A stretch of 64,000 bases of DNA from Stenotrophomonas indicatrix (GTDB taxonomy: Bacteria; Pseudomonadota; Gammaproteobacteria; Xanthomonadales; Xanthomonadaceae), in contig CP168152.1 of the NCBI GenBank assembly GCA_041545745.1, positions 370,001 to 434,000 of the forward strand, written 5' to 3'. A program made the translations under genes and the position numbers. Numbering within the stretch: the stretch's first letter is position 1; every line of letters begins with the position of its first letter. The notes below the pieces were generated by a model. That model had not been told where the DNA came from and searched no databases. It worked only from the letters and a program-made list of their open reading frames with translations. This document shows positions 53,426 through 60,537 of this stretch, piece by piece.

Positions 53426-54071
53426 GCCGCCACGCATTTCGCCCGCCACCGACGCCGCTGCGGCGGGATTGGTGGAGATCCGCACGTTGTCGCCGCGCAT
53501 CGAGATGGACATCCGCTATGCCGGTGGCAACAACTTCACCGCTGCGCCCGTGCCCGGCTATGAGGCGCCTGCATGCTACCTGCTGGCGCCGGTGGCAAAG
53601 GCCTTGGCCGATGTGGAGGCCGACCTGCGCGCGCAGGGTTTTGCGCTGCGCCTCTACGATTGCTATCGCCCGGTGCGCGCGGTGCAGGCGTTCATGGCTT
53701 GGGTGAACGATCCGCAGGAACAGTCGCGCAAGCCACTGCAGTATCCGGATCTGGACAAGCCGCAGCTGCTGAGCGACGGCTACATCGCCGAGCGTTCCGG
53801 CCACAGCCGCGGTGCCACCGTGGATCTCGGCCTGCTGGATTGTCGCAGCGGACGCTGTACGCCGACGGACATGGGCACCGACTTCGATTTCTTCGGCCCA
53901 CGCGCGCATACGCAGGCGCCGGGTTTGAGTGATGCACAGAACGCCAACCGCCAGCAGCTGGTGCAGGCGATGGCACGACGTGGTTTCACCAACTATGCGC
54001 AGGAGTGGTGGCACTACACGATGCAACCCGAGCCGGATGCCGGTACCGCCTACGACGTGCCAGTGCGGTAG
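53358..54071 (+). CDS. D-alanyl-D-alanine dipeptidase (VanX/DdpX-type), exported
   Basis: 237 aa with signal peptide MTSRTCISLVLAIALAPAAHA. The zinc site is shown by RSGHSRGATVDLGLLD (SxHxxGxAxD) and EWWHYTMQ (catalytic Glu and third ligand), plus LYDCYRPVRAVQAF with the conserved Arg. It cleaves D-Ala-D-Ala or similar dipeptides. Export places it in the periplasm, so it would degrade dipeptides coming through the TonB receptor rather than change vancomycin target precursors, which are made in the cytoplasm. The start overlaps the previous gene by 68 nt. Confidence 0.93.
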   Translation: MTSRTCISLVLAIALAPAAHAAEPPRISPATDAAAAGLVEIRTLSPRIEMDIRYAGGNNFTAAPVPGYEAPACYLLAPVAKALADVEADLRAQGFALRLYDCYRPVRAVQAFMAWVNDPQEQSRKPLQYPDLDKPQLLSDGYIAERSGHSRGATVDLGLLDCRSGRCTPTDMGTDFDFFGPRAHTQAPGLSDAQNANRQQLVQAMARRGFTNYAQEWWHYTMQPEPDAGTAYDVPVR

Positions 54072-54154
54072 GGGGTGTCGGCAGGGCTGCGCCCTGCACC
54101 CGCCGAGGCCACTGCGCGAGCAACAGCAACAGCAGAAGCTGGCATTCCGTGGGA

Positions 54155-54256
54155 TGGCGGGGTGGGTCCGGTTGCGGGGGACGCCGTAAATACGTCCCTG
54201 TAGGCTTGGCCGCGGCATCCATGCCGCGGACACCCCCGCAACCGGACCCACCCCGC
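54155..54256. repeat. Nested inverted repeat, type B (102 bp)
   Basis: Perfect 25-bp outer arms (54155-54179 and 54232-54256, beginning GGCGGGGTGGGTCC). They enclose GGACGCCGTAAATACGTCC, then TGTAGGCTTGG, then the 20-bp palindrome CCGCGGCATCCATGCCGCGG. The same layout with different but still paired bases occurs at 44392-44489. Confidence 0.8.
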
Positions 54257-54345
54257 CTTCGACAGATTTTCGCGATCTGTCGGGATGGCATGGCCTGCTG
54301 TTGGTGGGTGTCGGCCTTGTGGTGGGTGTCGACCTTGGTCGACAC

Positions 54346-54434
54346 GTAGATCCACGCCATGCGTGGATGATCTTCGTTCAATTGTCGAAATATTCGATTT
54401 CGATGGAGATCCATCCACGCATGGCGTGGATCTA
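54346..54434. repeat. SMAG-type palindrome dyad (ATCCACGC subclass)
   Basis: Inverted pair, GTAG-end copy at 54346-54368 and opposite copy at 54413-54434, separated by 44 bp of lower-GC sequence. Confidence 0.78.
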
Positions 54435-54637
54435 TTGAAGCCGCCGGTACTCGTCTGGGGCAGAGCCCCCTGAGTCAGGGGGCGGCCGCGAAGCGGCGGG
54501 AGTCTGGGAGCTGGCAAGTGGGGCCCGCGGTTCGCGCAGCGAAGCGTGGGAGCGACAGCGCGCATGCGATGGCGCGTTCCAGGGCGCAGCCCTGCCGATA
54601 CCCTTACACTGGCCGCCTTCTCCTGCGTCCCCACCCG

Positions 54638-55009
54638 ATGAACCTTCCCCTGCATTTCGGCCTGCTCGGTACGCTCGAAGCGGGCCTCATCGCCTTGCTG
54701 GTCGGCCTGCTGGTGTATTTCCTGTGGCACCACCTGTGCCGGCTGCTGCACTGGACCGTGGGCCATGCGATCGGCTGGTCGTGCGTCATCGCGGTGATCA
54801 TCTCCGCCGGCATCGATGCCTGGAAGCTGTTCTACATGGGCATCGTGCGGCTGGAGTCGCCGCTGTATGCGCGCCTGTTCCTGTCCACCATCCACGATCC
54901 GAACGAACTGGGCAGTCGCGTGGTGCTGGAGATTGCCGGTGCGCTCTCCGGTGTTGCATTGGGATGGGTGTTGTTCAGTTCGCGGTCATCGGAAAAAACC
55001 GTCGACTGA
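54638..55009 (+). CDS. Small inner membrane protein (123 aa)
   Basis: MNLPLHFGLLGTLEAGLIALLVGLL... with three hydrophobic segments (AGLIALLVGLLVYFLWHHL, VGHAIGWSCVIAVIISAGI, VVLEIAGALSGVALGWVLF). I do not recognise a family. ATG 54638 is chosen; the frame is open upstream through repeats. No Shine-Dalgarno is clear. Confidence 0.78.
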   Translation: MNLPLHFGLLGTLEAGLIALLVGLLVYFLWHHLCRLLHWTVGHAIGWSCVIAVIISAGIDAWKLFYMGIVRLESPLYARLFLSTIHDPNELGSRVVLEIAGALSGVALGWVLFSSRSSEKTVD

Positions 55010-55236
55010 CGCAGGTTTTTCGTTTGCTGCCGGTTAAATCAGGTAGCGCTGAATGCTCGTCTTACTCCCTGCTCACTTCGCACTAACCACCGCGCTAAAG
55101 CATGCGTCTGCGTGAGTGGTTAACCGTGCGTGTTCGCGTCGATCGCGGCGCAAAATCGATTCAGAAATGCGGTGGCAGGGTAGGTGCCGTGCGGAAACAA
55201 CGACCGCGCACTACCACCCTTCAGGAGACACCCCAG

Positions 55237-55656
55237 ATGACTATTCGCAACCGCAAGCCCCTGATCGCCCTGATCGTCGCCGCCGGCAGCGTGTTGGCCA
55301 TCCCGGCGATGGCACAGACGGCCAAGCAGCAGGCCGCGCATGCACAGAACGAAGCGGCGCAGGCCCAGCAGGCGGCGACACAGGCAGGCCAGGCGGCCGA
55401 CCAGGCGACCGGTGCGGCCGCAGCGGCGTCGGCGCAGGCCAACGGCGGTGGCCAGACCTGGGCCAGCATCGATACCGATGGCAACGGCACCATCAGCAAG
55501 AGCGAGTCGCAGGTGAATGCGGGCCTTGCACAGGTGTTCGACCAGGCTGACAGCAACAAGGACGGCGAACTGAGCGCCGATGAGTACAAGGCCTACGTGG
55601 CTGCCCAGCAGGCCGGTGCCGGCGCGGGTGGCACGGCCGCAGGCCAGGGCCGCTGA
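55237..55656 (+). CDS. Exported EF-hand protein with Ala/Gln-rich segment
   Basis: 139 aa. Signal peptide MTIRNRKPLIALIVAAGSVLAIPAMA, a helical stretch of mostly Ala and Gln (AKQQAAHAQNEAAQAQQAAT), then two EF-hand loops (DTDGNGTISKSE and DSNKDGELSADE), and a Gly/Ala tail. Likely calcium-binding in the periplasm. AGGAG lies upstream, and a strong terminator follows. Confidence 0.9.
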   Translation: MTIRNRKPLIALIVAAGSVLAIPAMAQTAKQQAAHAQNEAAQAQQAATQAGQAADQATGAAAAASAQANGGGQTWASIDTDGNGTISKSESQVNAGLAQVFDQADSNKDGELSADEYKAYVAAQQAGAGAGGTAAGQGR

Positions 55657-55690
55657 TCCACGGTTGATTCGGGACAACCGGTGCATGGGC

Positions 55691-55723
55691 AACCCGGGTG
55701 GCTTCGGCCACCCGGGTTTTTTT
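55691..55723 (+). terminator. Terminator after the EF-hand gene
   Basis: AACCCGGGTGGC-ttcg-GCCACCCGGGTT followed by a run of seven T, about 35 bp after the stop. Confidence 0.9.
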
Positions 55724-55740
55724 CGTCATCTCCGCGCCTG

Positions 55741-55746
55741 TATCCT
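55741..55746 (+). promoter_or_regulatory. -10-like hexamer of the HAD gene
   Basis: TATCCT ends 6 nt before the ATG at 55753. No Shine-Dalgarno is present. Confidence 0.4.
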
Positions 55747-55752
55747 AGGGCG

Positions 55753-56505
55753 ATGAACACCTCCACGCCTGCGCCCTCGCGCGCCATCGGCCTGGTCGGT
55801 TTTGACGGTGACGATACGCTGTGGAAGAGCGAGGACTACTACCGCAAGGCCGAGCAGGATTACCTGGACCTGCTGTCGCGCTACATCGACGTCCATGACA
55901 CCCAGACCGCCCGCCACCTGCTGGAAGTGCAGCAGCGCCACCTCGGCGTGTTCGGCTACGGGGTGAAGAGCATGACGCTGTCGATGATCGAAGCGGCCAT
56001 CGAGATCACCTCGCAGCGTATCGAGGCCAAGGACATCCAGCGCATCCTTGATATTGGCCACGACACCCTGCGCCATCCGGTTGAACTGATCGACGGCGTA
56101 CGCGAGTCGGTGGCGGCCATCGCCGCGCAGTACCCGGTGGTGCTGATCACCAAGGGCGACCTGTTCCACCAGGAAGCCAAGATCAAGGTGGCGGCGCTGT
56201 CCGACCTGTTTCCGCGCATCGAGATCGTGTCCGAGAAGGACCCGGAAACGTATGCCCGCGTGCTGGCCGAGTTCGACCTGCCGATGCAGCAGTTCGTGAT
56301 GGTCGGCAATTCGCTGCGCTCGGACATCGAACCGGTGATCACCCTCGGCGGCTGGGGTATCCACACCCCATACGCGGTGACCTGGGCGCATGAGACCCAG
56401 CACGGCGTGGCCGACGACGAACCGCGCATGGTCAACGCCGATACCGCCTGGGACTGGCCGGCCGCGCTGGCGACGATCGAAGCCAAGGCCGCTGCCGCGA
56501 CCTGA
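55753..56505 (+). CDS. HAD family hydrolase
   Basis: Cytoplasmic phosphatase-type enzyme of 250 aa. Motif I is GFDGDDTLWKSED (nucleophile DxDxT), motif II VVLITKGD, motif III lysine in VSEKDPETYARVL, and motif IV VMVGNSLRSDIEPV. A helical cap lies between motifs I and II. The substrate is unknown. The start fits the conserved N-terminus and the -10 box just upstream. Confidence 0.93.
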   Translation: MNTSTPAPSRAIGLVGFDGDDTLWKSEDYYRKAEQDYLDLLSRYIDVHDTQTARHLLEVQQRHLGVFGYGVKSMTLSMIEAAIEITSQRIEAKDIQRILDIGHDTLRHPVELIDGVRESVAAIAAQYPVVLITKGDLFHQEAKIKVAALSDLFPRIEIVSEKDPETYARVLAEFDLPMQQFVMVGNSLRSDIEPVITLGGWGIHTPYAVTWAHETQHGVADDEPRMVNADTAWDWPAALATIEAKAAAAT

Positions 56506-56524
56506 CAGGGCGCGGCGGCTGCGG

Positions 56525-56530
56525 CAGAAT
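56525..56530 (+). promoter_or_regulatory. -10-like hexamer before the 162-aa gene
   Basis: CAGAAT ends 6 nt before the ATG at 56537; no Shine-Dalgarno. Confidence 0.35.
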
Positions 56531-56536
56531 CGGGTC

Positions 56537-57025
56537 ATGAAACTGCCACTGCGCGCGCTGCTGTTGTCCCTGCTGCTGGCGCCGGCCATCGTGCTGGCCC
56601 AGCAGACCGCCGAACGTTCGGCGACCTACGAGGTGGATACCGGCGATGCCTGGGTCGACACCCAGCTGGCCGATATCAACCACTACGCCGAGCGCTACCC
56701 CGATGCCTTCCTCGACGAGGTATCGCGCTACGCCGGTGTACCGCGCGGCTACATCGCCGCGCTGGCTACCACCCACCAGTGGCAGGCCGGCGACATCTAC
56801 TTCGCCTGCTTCTGGGCCAAGGCCAGTGGCCAGACCTGCCGCGACAGCGTGCGCGCCTTCAGCCAGGACCCCGAGGGCGGCTGGGAGGCGGTGGTGAAGC
56901 GGATGCCGGCCAAGCCGCAGAACCTGCACTACCGCGCCGTGCGCCACGCCATCGTGGCCAGTTACGAGCACTGGGACAGGCCGATCACCCTGGATGCCAC
57001 GCTGAAGCGCCAGTTGAAACGGTAG
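56537..57025 (+). CDS. Unknown exported protein (162 aa)
   Basis: Signal peptide MKLPLRALLLSLLLAPAIVLAQ, then a soluble domain with many aromatic residues and two cysteines (YFACFWAKASGQTCRDSVRAF) that may form a disulfide. The repeated mention of Tyr/Trp (EVDTGDAWVDTQLADINHYAERYPD) suggests a small helical domain. No family was recognised. Its TAG stop lies within the GTAG of a palindrome. Confidence 0.83.
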   Translation: MKLPLRALLLSLLLAPAIVLAQQTAERSATYEVDTGDAWVDTQLADINHYAERYPDAFLDEVSRYAGVPRGYIAALATTHQWQAGDIYFACFWAKASGQTCRDSVRAFSQDPEGGWEAVVKRMPAKPQNLHYRAVRHAIVASYEHWDRPITLDATLKRQLKR

Positions 57026-57093
57026 CGCCGGCCGCTGGCCGGCAACTGCACATCGCCGATGCACAGAGGTTGCCGGCCAGCGGCCGGCACTAC
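57022..57093. repeat. SMAG-type palindrome dyad (GCCGGCC subclass)
   Basis: Inverted pair at 57022-57046 and 57069-57093, 22 bp apart. The first GTAG gives the stop codon of the preceding gene. Confidence 0.83.
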
Positions 57094-57160
57094 CGATTCC
57101 AGGTCATGCTGCTCTGCGTATCGCCGCGGCCGCGCACTCCGGCGACAATACGGCTTCTCG

Positions 57161-57183
57161 CCGTTCCCCGTTCCCCGTTCCCG
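57161..57183 (+). repeat. 7-bp tandem repeat, three units
   Basis: CCGTTCC repeated three times followed by CG, in the leader of the HglS-type gene, 15 bp before its ATG. A GACAAT box at 57143-57148 could be the -10, placing the repeat in the 5' untranslated region. Confidence 0.75.
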
Positions 57184-57197
57184 TAATCGAGTGACTG

Positions 57198-58559
57198 ATG
57201 AGCGCCTCTTTCGTTTCGCCTGATGTGATCCGCCGCCTGTTCGCCCAGGCCATGTCCCGCATGTACCGCACCGAAGTGCCGCTGTACGGCACGCTGGTGG
57301 AGCTGGTGGAGCGGATCAACACGCAGGTCCTGGCGCAGGACCCGGCGCTGGCCGCGCAGTTGCTGCGCAATGACGAGCGTGCCCGCCTGGATGAAGAACG
57401 CCATGGCGCGATCCGCGTCGGCACCCCGCAGGAACTGGCGACCCTGCGCCGCCTGTTCGCGGTGATGGGCATGTACCCGGTGGGCTACTACGATCTGTCG
57501 GTGGCCGGCGTGCCGGTGCATTCCACCGCGTTCCGCCCGCTGACCGGCGCTGCGCTGGCGTTGAACCCGTTCCGCGTGTTCACCTCGCTGCTGCGCCTGG
57601 AGCTGATCGAAGACGAGGTGCTGCGTGCGCAGTCGGCCGAGATCCTCGCTCGTCGCCGCATCTTCACCGACGACGCGCTGGCGCTGATCGACCAGGCCGA
57701 GCGCGAGGGTGGCCTGACCCAAGCCGATGCCGAGCGCTTCGTCGAACAGTCACTGGAAACCTTCCGCTGGCATGGCGACGCCACCGTCGATCTGCCGACC
57801 TACCACGCCCTGCACAAGGCGCACCGGCTGGTGGCCGACGTGGTCAGCTTCCGTGGCCCGCACATCAACCACCTGACCCCGCGCACGCTGGACATCGACG
57901 CTGCACAGGCGGCGATGATCGAGCACGGCATGGCCGCCAAGGCGGTGATCGAGGGCCCACCGCGTCGCGCCTGCCCGATCCTGCTGCGGCAGACCAGCTT
58001 CAAGGCATTGGAAGAGGCCGTGCACTTCCCGGACAACGAGGGTGGCGACGCCGGCACCCATACCGCGCGCTTCGGCGAGATCGAGCAGCGCGGCCTGGCA
58101 CTGACCGCCAAGGGCCGCGCGCTGTACGACCAGCTGCTGACGCAGGCGCGCGATGCCGGCGGCGCCGGCAGCACCGGTGGTGACTACGGCCAGCGCCTGC
58201 AGGCGGTGTTCGCCAGCTTCCCGGATGACCACGACACCCTGCGCCAGGAAGGCCTGGGCTACTACCGCTACCAGCTGACCGACGCGGGCCGCGCCGCGCC
58301 GGAGCGCGTGGCCGACCTGCCAGCCGAAGTGCTGGTTGCAGCGGGCCTGGCCACGGCCGATCCGATCGTCTACGAGGACTTCCTGCCGGTCAGCGCCGCG
58401 GGCATCTTCCAGTCGAACCTGGGCGGTGGCGAGCAGCGCGCGTACGCCGCACATGCCAATCGCGAAGCCTTCGAGCAGGCGATGGGCGCGGCGGTGAATG
58501 ATGAGTTCGAGATCTACGAGCGCCTCCAGGCCGAATCGCTGGCGGCGCTGCGCAGCTGA
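57198..58559 (+). CDS. HglS-type 2-oxoadipate dioxygenase/decarboxylase (DUF1338)
   Basis: 453 aa. This is the DUF1338/YdcJ family, whose characterised members convert 2-oxoadipate to D-2-hydroxyglutarate in lysine breakdown with a non-heme iron. The probable metal ligands are in VPVHSTAFRPLT, FRGPHINHLTPRTLDID and ARFGEIEQRG (two His and a Glu). The C-terminal third has DFLPVSAAGIFQSNLGG. The start is ATG 57198. It is monocistronic, with a hairpin region after it. Confidence 0.9.
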   Translation: MSASFVSPDVIRRLFAQAMSRMYRTEVPLYGTLVELVERINTQVLAQDPALAAQLLRNDERARLDEERHGAIRVGTPQELATLRRLFAVMGMYPVGYYDLSVAGVPVHSTAFRPLTGAALALNPFRVFTSLLRLELIEDEVLRAQSAEILARRRIFTDDALALIDQAEREGGLTQADAERFVEQSLETFRWHGDATVDLPTYHALHKAHRLVADVVSFRGPHINHLTPRTLDIDAAQAAMIEHGMAAKAVIEGPPRRACPILLRQTSFKALEEAVHFPDNEGGDAGTHTARFGEIEQRGLALTAKGRALYDQLLTQARDAGGAGSTGGDYGQRLQAVFASFPDDHDTLRQEGLGYYRYQLTDAGRAAPERVADLPAEVLVAAGLATADPIVYEDFLPVSAAGIFQSNLGGGEQRAYAAHANREAFEQAMGAAVNDEFEIYERLQAESLAALRS

Positions 58560-58570
58560 TACGCCACATC

Positions 58571-58646
58571 CGCCGGGCCATGCCCGGCGAACCGATGTCC
58601 GTACCTGGGGTCAGAGCCCTTTTCGGCCGAAAAGGGCTCTGACCCC
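58571..58646. repeat. Degenerate SMAG palindrome and a GGGGTCAGAGCCC inverted repeat
   Basis: 58571-58589 is a CGCCGGGC-c-atg-CCCGGCG stem without GTAG. 58607-58646 is a near-perfect hairpin with arms GGGGTCAGAGCCCTTTTCGG and CCGAAAAGGGCTCTGACCCC. They lie between convergent genes and may act as terminator-like structures. Confidence 0.7.
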
Positions 58647-58654
58647 GAACGCAA

Positions 58655-60169
58655 TCAGCCCTTCATCGTGCCGGTATCCAGCCACCGCTGGTGCCACGAC
58701 AGCGCCTCCGGCAGCAGGTGTGGAGTGTGCTTGCCGTAACTCTCGCGGCTGGCGCGGTCGAAGTAGTCCTGCAGCTGCGCGCGGAAATCCGGGTGCGCGC
58801 AGTTGTCGATCAGCACCTGCGCGCGCTTGCGCGGGGTCAGGCCACGCAGATCGGCCAGGCCCTGTTCGGTCACGATCACCGACACGTCGTGCTCGGTGTG
58901 GTCGACGTGGCTGGCCATCGGCACGATCGCCGAAATGGTGCCGTTCTTCGCTGTCGACGGGCTGAGGAACGCGGACAGGAAACCATTGCGCGCGAAGTCG
59001 CCCGAACCGCCGATGCCGTTCATGATCCGCGTGCCCATCACGTGCGTCGAATTGACGTTGCCGTAGAGGTCCACTTCGATCATGCCGTTCATGCCGATGC
59101 AGCCGAGGCGGCGCACCAGCTCGGGATGGTTGGAGATTTCCTGCGTGCGCATGATGATGCGCTCGCGGTAGAAATCGATGTTTTCCTTGAACGTCTCGTT
59201 GGCCTGCGGGCTCAGCGCGAAACCGGTGCATGAGGCATAGCTCAGCACGCCGTCGCGCAGCAGGTCGAGCATGCCGTCCTGGATCACCTCGGTGAACGCC
59301 GCCAGATCGCGGAAACCACTTTTGGCCAGGCCGGCCAGCACCGCGTTGGGGATGTTGCCCACGCCCGACTGCAGCGGCAGCAGGTTGGCCGGCAGGCGGC
59401 CACGCTTCACTTCGTGCTGCAGGAACTCGATCAGGTGCGCGGCGATCTGTTCGCTGGTCGCATCGATCGGGCTGAACGGGCTGTTGCGGTCCGGGCCATT
59501 GGTGCGCACCACGGCCACGATCTTGTCCGGGTCGCAGCGTAGCGCGTTCTCGCCGATGCGGTCGTTGGCATTGACCAGCGGAATCGGCTTGCGGTGCGGC
59601 GGCAGCGCGGTGCCGTAGTAGATGTCATGCATGCCGTCGACGCCGGCCGGCTGCCACTCGTTGACCTCGATGATCACCTTCTTGGCCAGGTCCAGCCAGG
59701 TCTTGTTGTTGCCCACCGAGGTGGACGGCACCAGCGAGCCATCCTCGCGGATGGCCGAGACCTCGACCACGGCGGTATCGATCTCGCCGTAGAAGCCGAA
59801 CCAGACGTGCTGGGCGACGTGGCTGAGGTGGATGTCGATGTAATCCAGCTTGCCCTCGTTGATGCGGTTGCGCGCATCCGGGTCGCTCTGGAACGGCATG
59901 CGCATGGCGATGCCATCGGCCTTGGCCAGCGCGCCATCGAGTTCCGGCGCAGTGGAGGCACCGGTCATCAGGCTGATCTGGAAGGGCAGGCCCTGGGCAT
60001 GCACCGATTCGATGCGGCGGGCCAGTTCAACGGGAACGGCCTTGGGGTAACCGGAGCCGGTAAAGCCGCTCATGGCCACGGTTTCACCGGGCTGGATCAG
60101 CGCGGCTGCGGCCTCGGCGGAGACCACGCGGTCACGAAGACGCGCGTTGGCGATGCGATCAACAGTCAT
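58655..60169 (-). CDS. Acetyl-CoA hydrolase/transferase family protein (succinyl-CoA:acetate CoA-transferase type)
   Basis: 504 aa, cytoplasmic CoA-transferase, probably moving CoA between succinyl-CoA and acetate. The N-terminal motif is VAMSGFTGSGYPKAVPVEL; the catalytic Glu lies in AAFTEVIQDGMLDL; the C-terminal GVGNIPNAVLAGL and VSVIVTEQGLADLRGLTPRKRA are family-conserved. Similar proteins replace succinyl-CoA synthetase in acetic acid bacteria (AarC). The start is ATG 60169, and the stop is close to the hairpins. Confidence 0.93.
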   Translation of the reverse strand: MTVDRIANARLRDRVVSAEAAAALIQPGETVAMSGFTGSGYPKAVPVELARRIESVHAQGLPFQISLMTGASTAPELDGALAKADGIAMRMPFQSDPDARNRINEGKLDYIDIHLSHVAQHVWFGFYGEIDTAVVEVSAIREDGSLVPSTSVGNNKTWLDLAKKVIIEVNEWQPAGVDGMHDIYYGTALPPHRKPIPLVNANDRIGENALRCDPDKIVAVVRTNGPDRNSPFSPIDATSEQIAAHLIEFLQHEVKRGRLPANLLPLQSGVGNIPNAVLAGLAKSGFRDLAAFTEVIQDGMLDLLRDGVLSYASCTGFALSPQANETFKENIDFYRERIIMRTQEISNHPELVRRLGCIGMNGMIEVDLYGNVNSTHVMGTRIMNGIGGSGDFARNGFLSAFLSPSTAKNGTISAIVPMASHVDHTEHDVSVIVTEQGLADLRGLTPRKRAQVLIDNCAHPDFRAQLQDYFDRASRESYGKHTPHLLPEALSWHQRWLDTGTMKG

Positions 60170-60199
60170 GACGACAGCGTTTCTGGGGGGAATCCCGAT

Positions 60200-60395
60200 T
60201 ATCGGCCATCCCCTGCCGTACGGGGGGTTCTACCTTCGTGGAATGGTGTTTCCGGCAACGCCTCTCCCATACCCACCGGTTTTGTTTTGCAGTGCAGCGT
60301 GCAAAGTACTTTCGTACACCGCACGATGGCCCTGCATCCCGACGTGGGGGAGGGAGCAGAGCCCGCTGGCAGTTCGCTGCAAGCGGGCTTTTTTA
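60200..60395 (+). ncRNA. Candidate small RNA (5' end unknown)
   Basis: There is no plus-strand gene upstream, yet a complete rho-independent terminator stands at 60361-60395. A transcript starting in the CoA-transferase upstream region would be up to about 200 nt and contains a GTAC-tttc-GTAC hairpin at 60305-60316. It could also be an attenuated leader of glnE. The start and structure are guesses. Confidence 0.35.
60361..60395 (+). terminator. Orphan rho-independent terminator
   Basis: GCCCGCTGGCAG-ttcg-CTGCAAGCGGGC followed by TTTTTTATT. Confidence 0.8.
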
Positions 60396-60427
60396 TTGCC
60401 TGCCGCCCAAGATGAATGCGCGGTGCC

Positions 60428-60523
60428 GGGGTCGGATCCTTTCGCCAAGGGCAAAAGGCTCTGACCCCACAGGCCACGGCAACGGGTCAGAGCCCTTCGC
60501 CGTTGGCAAAGGGATCCGACCCC
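60428..60523. repeat. Two GGGGTCAGAGCCC-type repeats in inverted order
   Basis: 60428-60468 and 60484-60523 are imperfect hairpins with one GGGTCAGAGCC and one GGGTCGGATCC arm each. The two copies face each other and lie just before glnE. Confidence 0.7.
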
Positions 60524-60525
60524 GC

Positions 60526-60531
60526 GAGAAT
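60526..60531 (+). promoter_or_regulatory. -10-like hexamer of glnE
   Basis: GAGAAT ends 6 nt before the ATG at 60538; Shine-Dalgarno absent. Confidence 0.35.
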
Positions 60532-60537
60532 CAGGGC

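Larger units (their letters stand above)
54072..54637. other. Repeat-rich gap without genes
   Basis: About 566 bp. It holds a GC-rich Ala/Gln-like repeat tail (54075-54150), the type B nested inverted repeat (54155-54256), a GTCGAC-containing palindrome (54324-54345), an inverted pair of ATCCACGC palindromes (54346-54434), and a further GC-rich palindromic stretch (54460-54590). No coding sequence was supported. Confidence 0.7.
60170..60537. other. Gap with orphan terminator and two inverted repeats
   Basis: 368 bp between the divergent CoA-transferase gene and glnE. It holds a candidate small-RNA region ending at a plus-strand terminator (60361-60395) and two GGGGTCAGAGCCC-type repeats (60428-60468 and 60484-60523). 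No coding sequence was seen. Confidence 0.6.

Noticed and set aside
53358..54071. VanX-type gene as a vancomycin resistance determinant
   Set aside because: The protein is exported and there is no VanA/VanH/VanR/VanS gene; a catabolic role fits the neighbours better.
54460..54600. Possible tRNA or small RNA in the GC-rich palindromic stretch before the small membrane protein gene
   Set aside because: No cloverleaf or T-loop sequence is present; the segment looks like degenerate repeat DNA.
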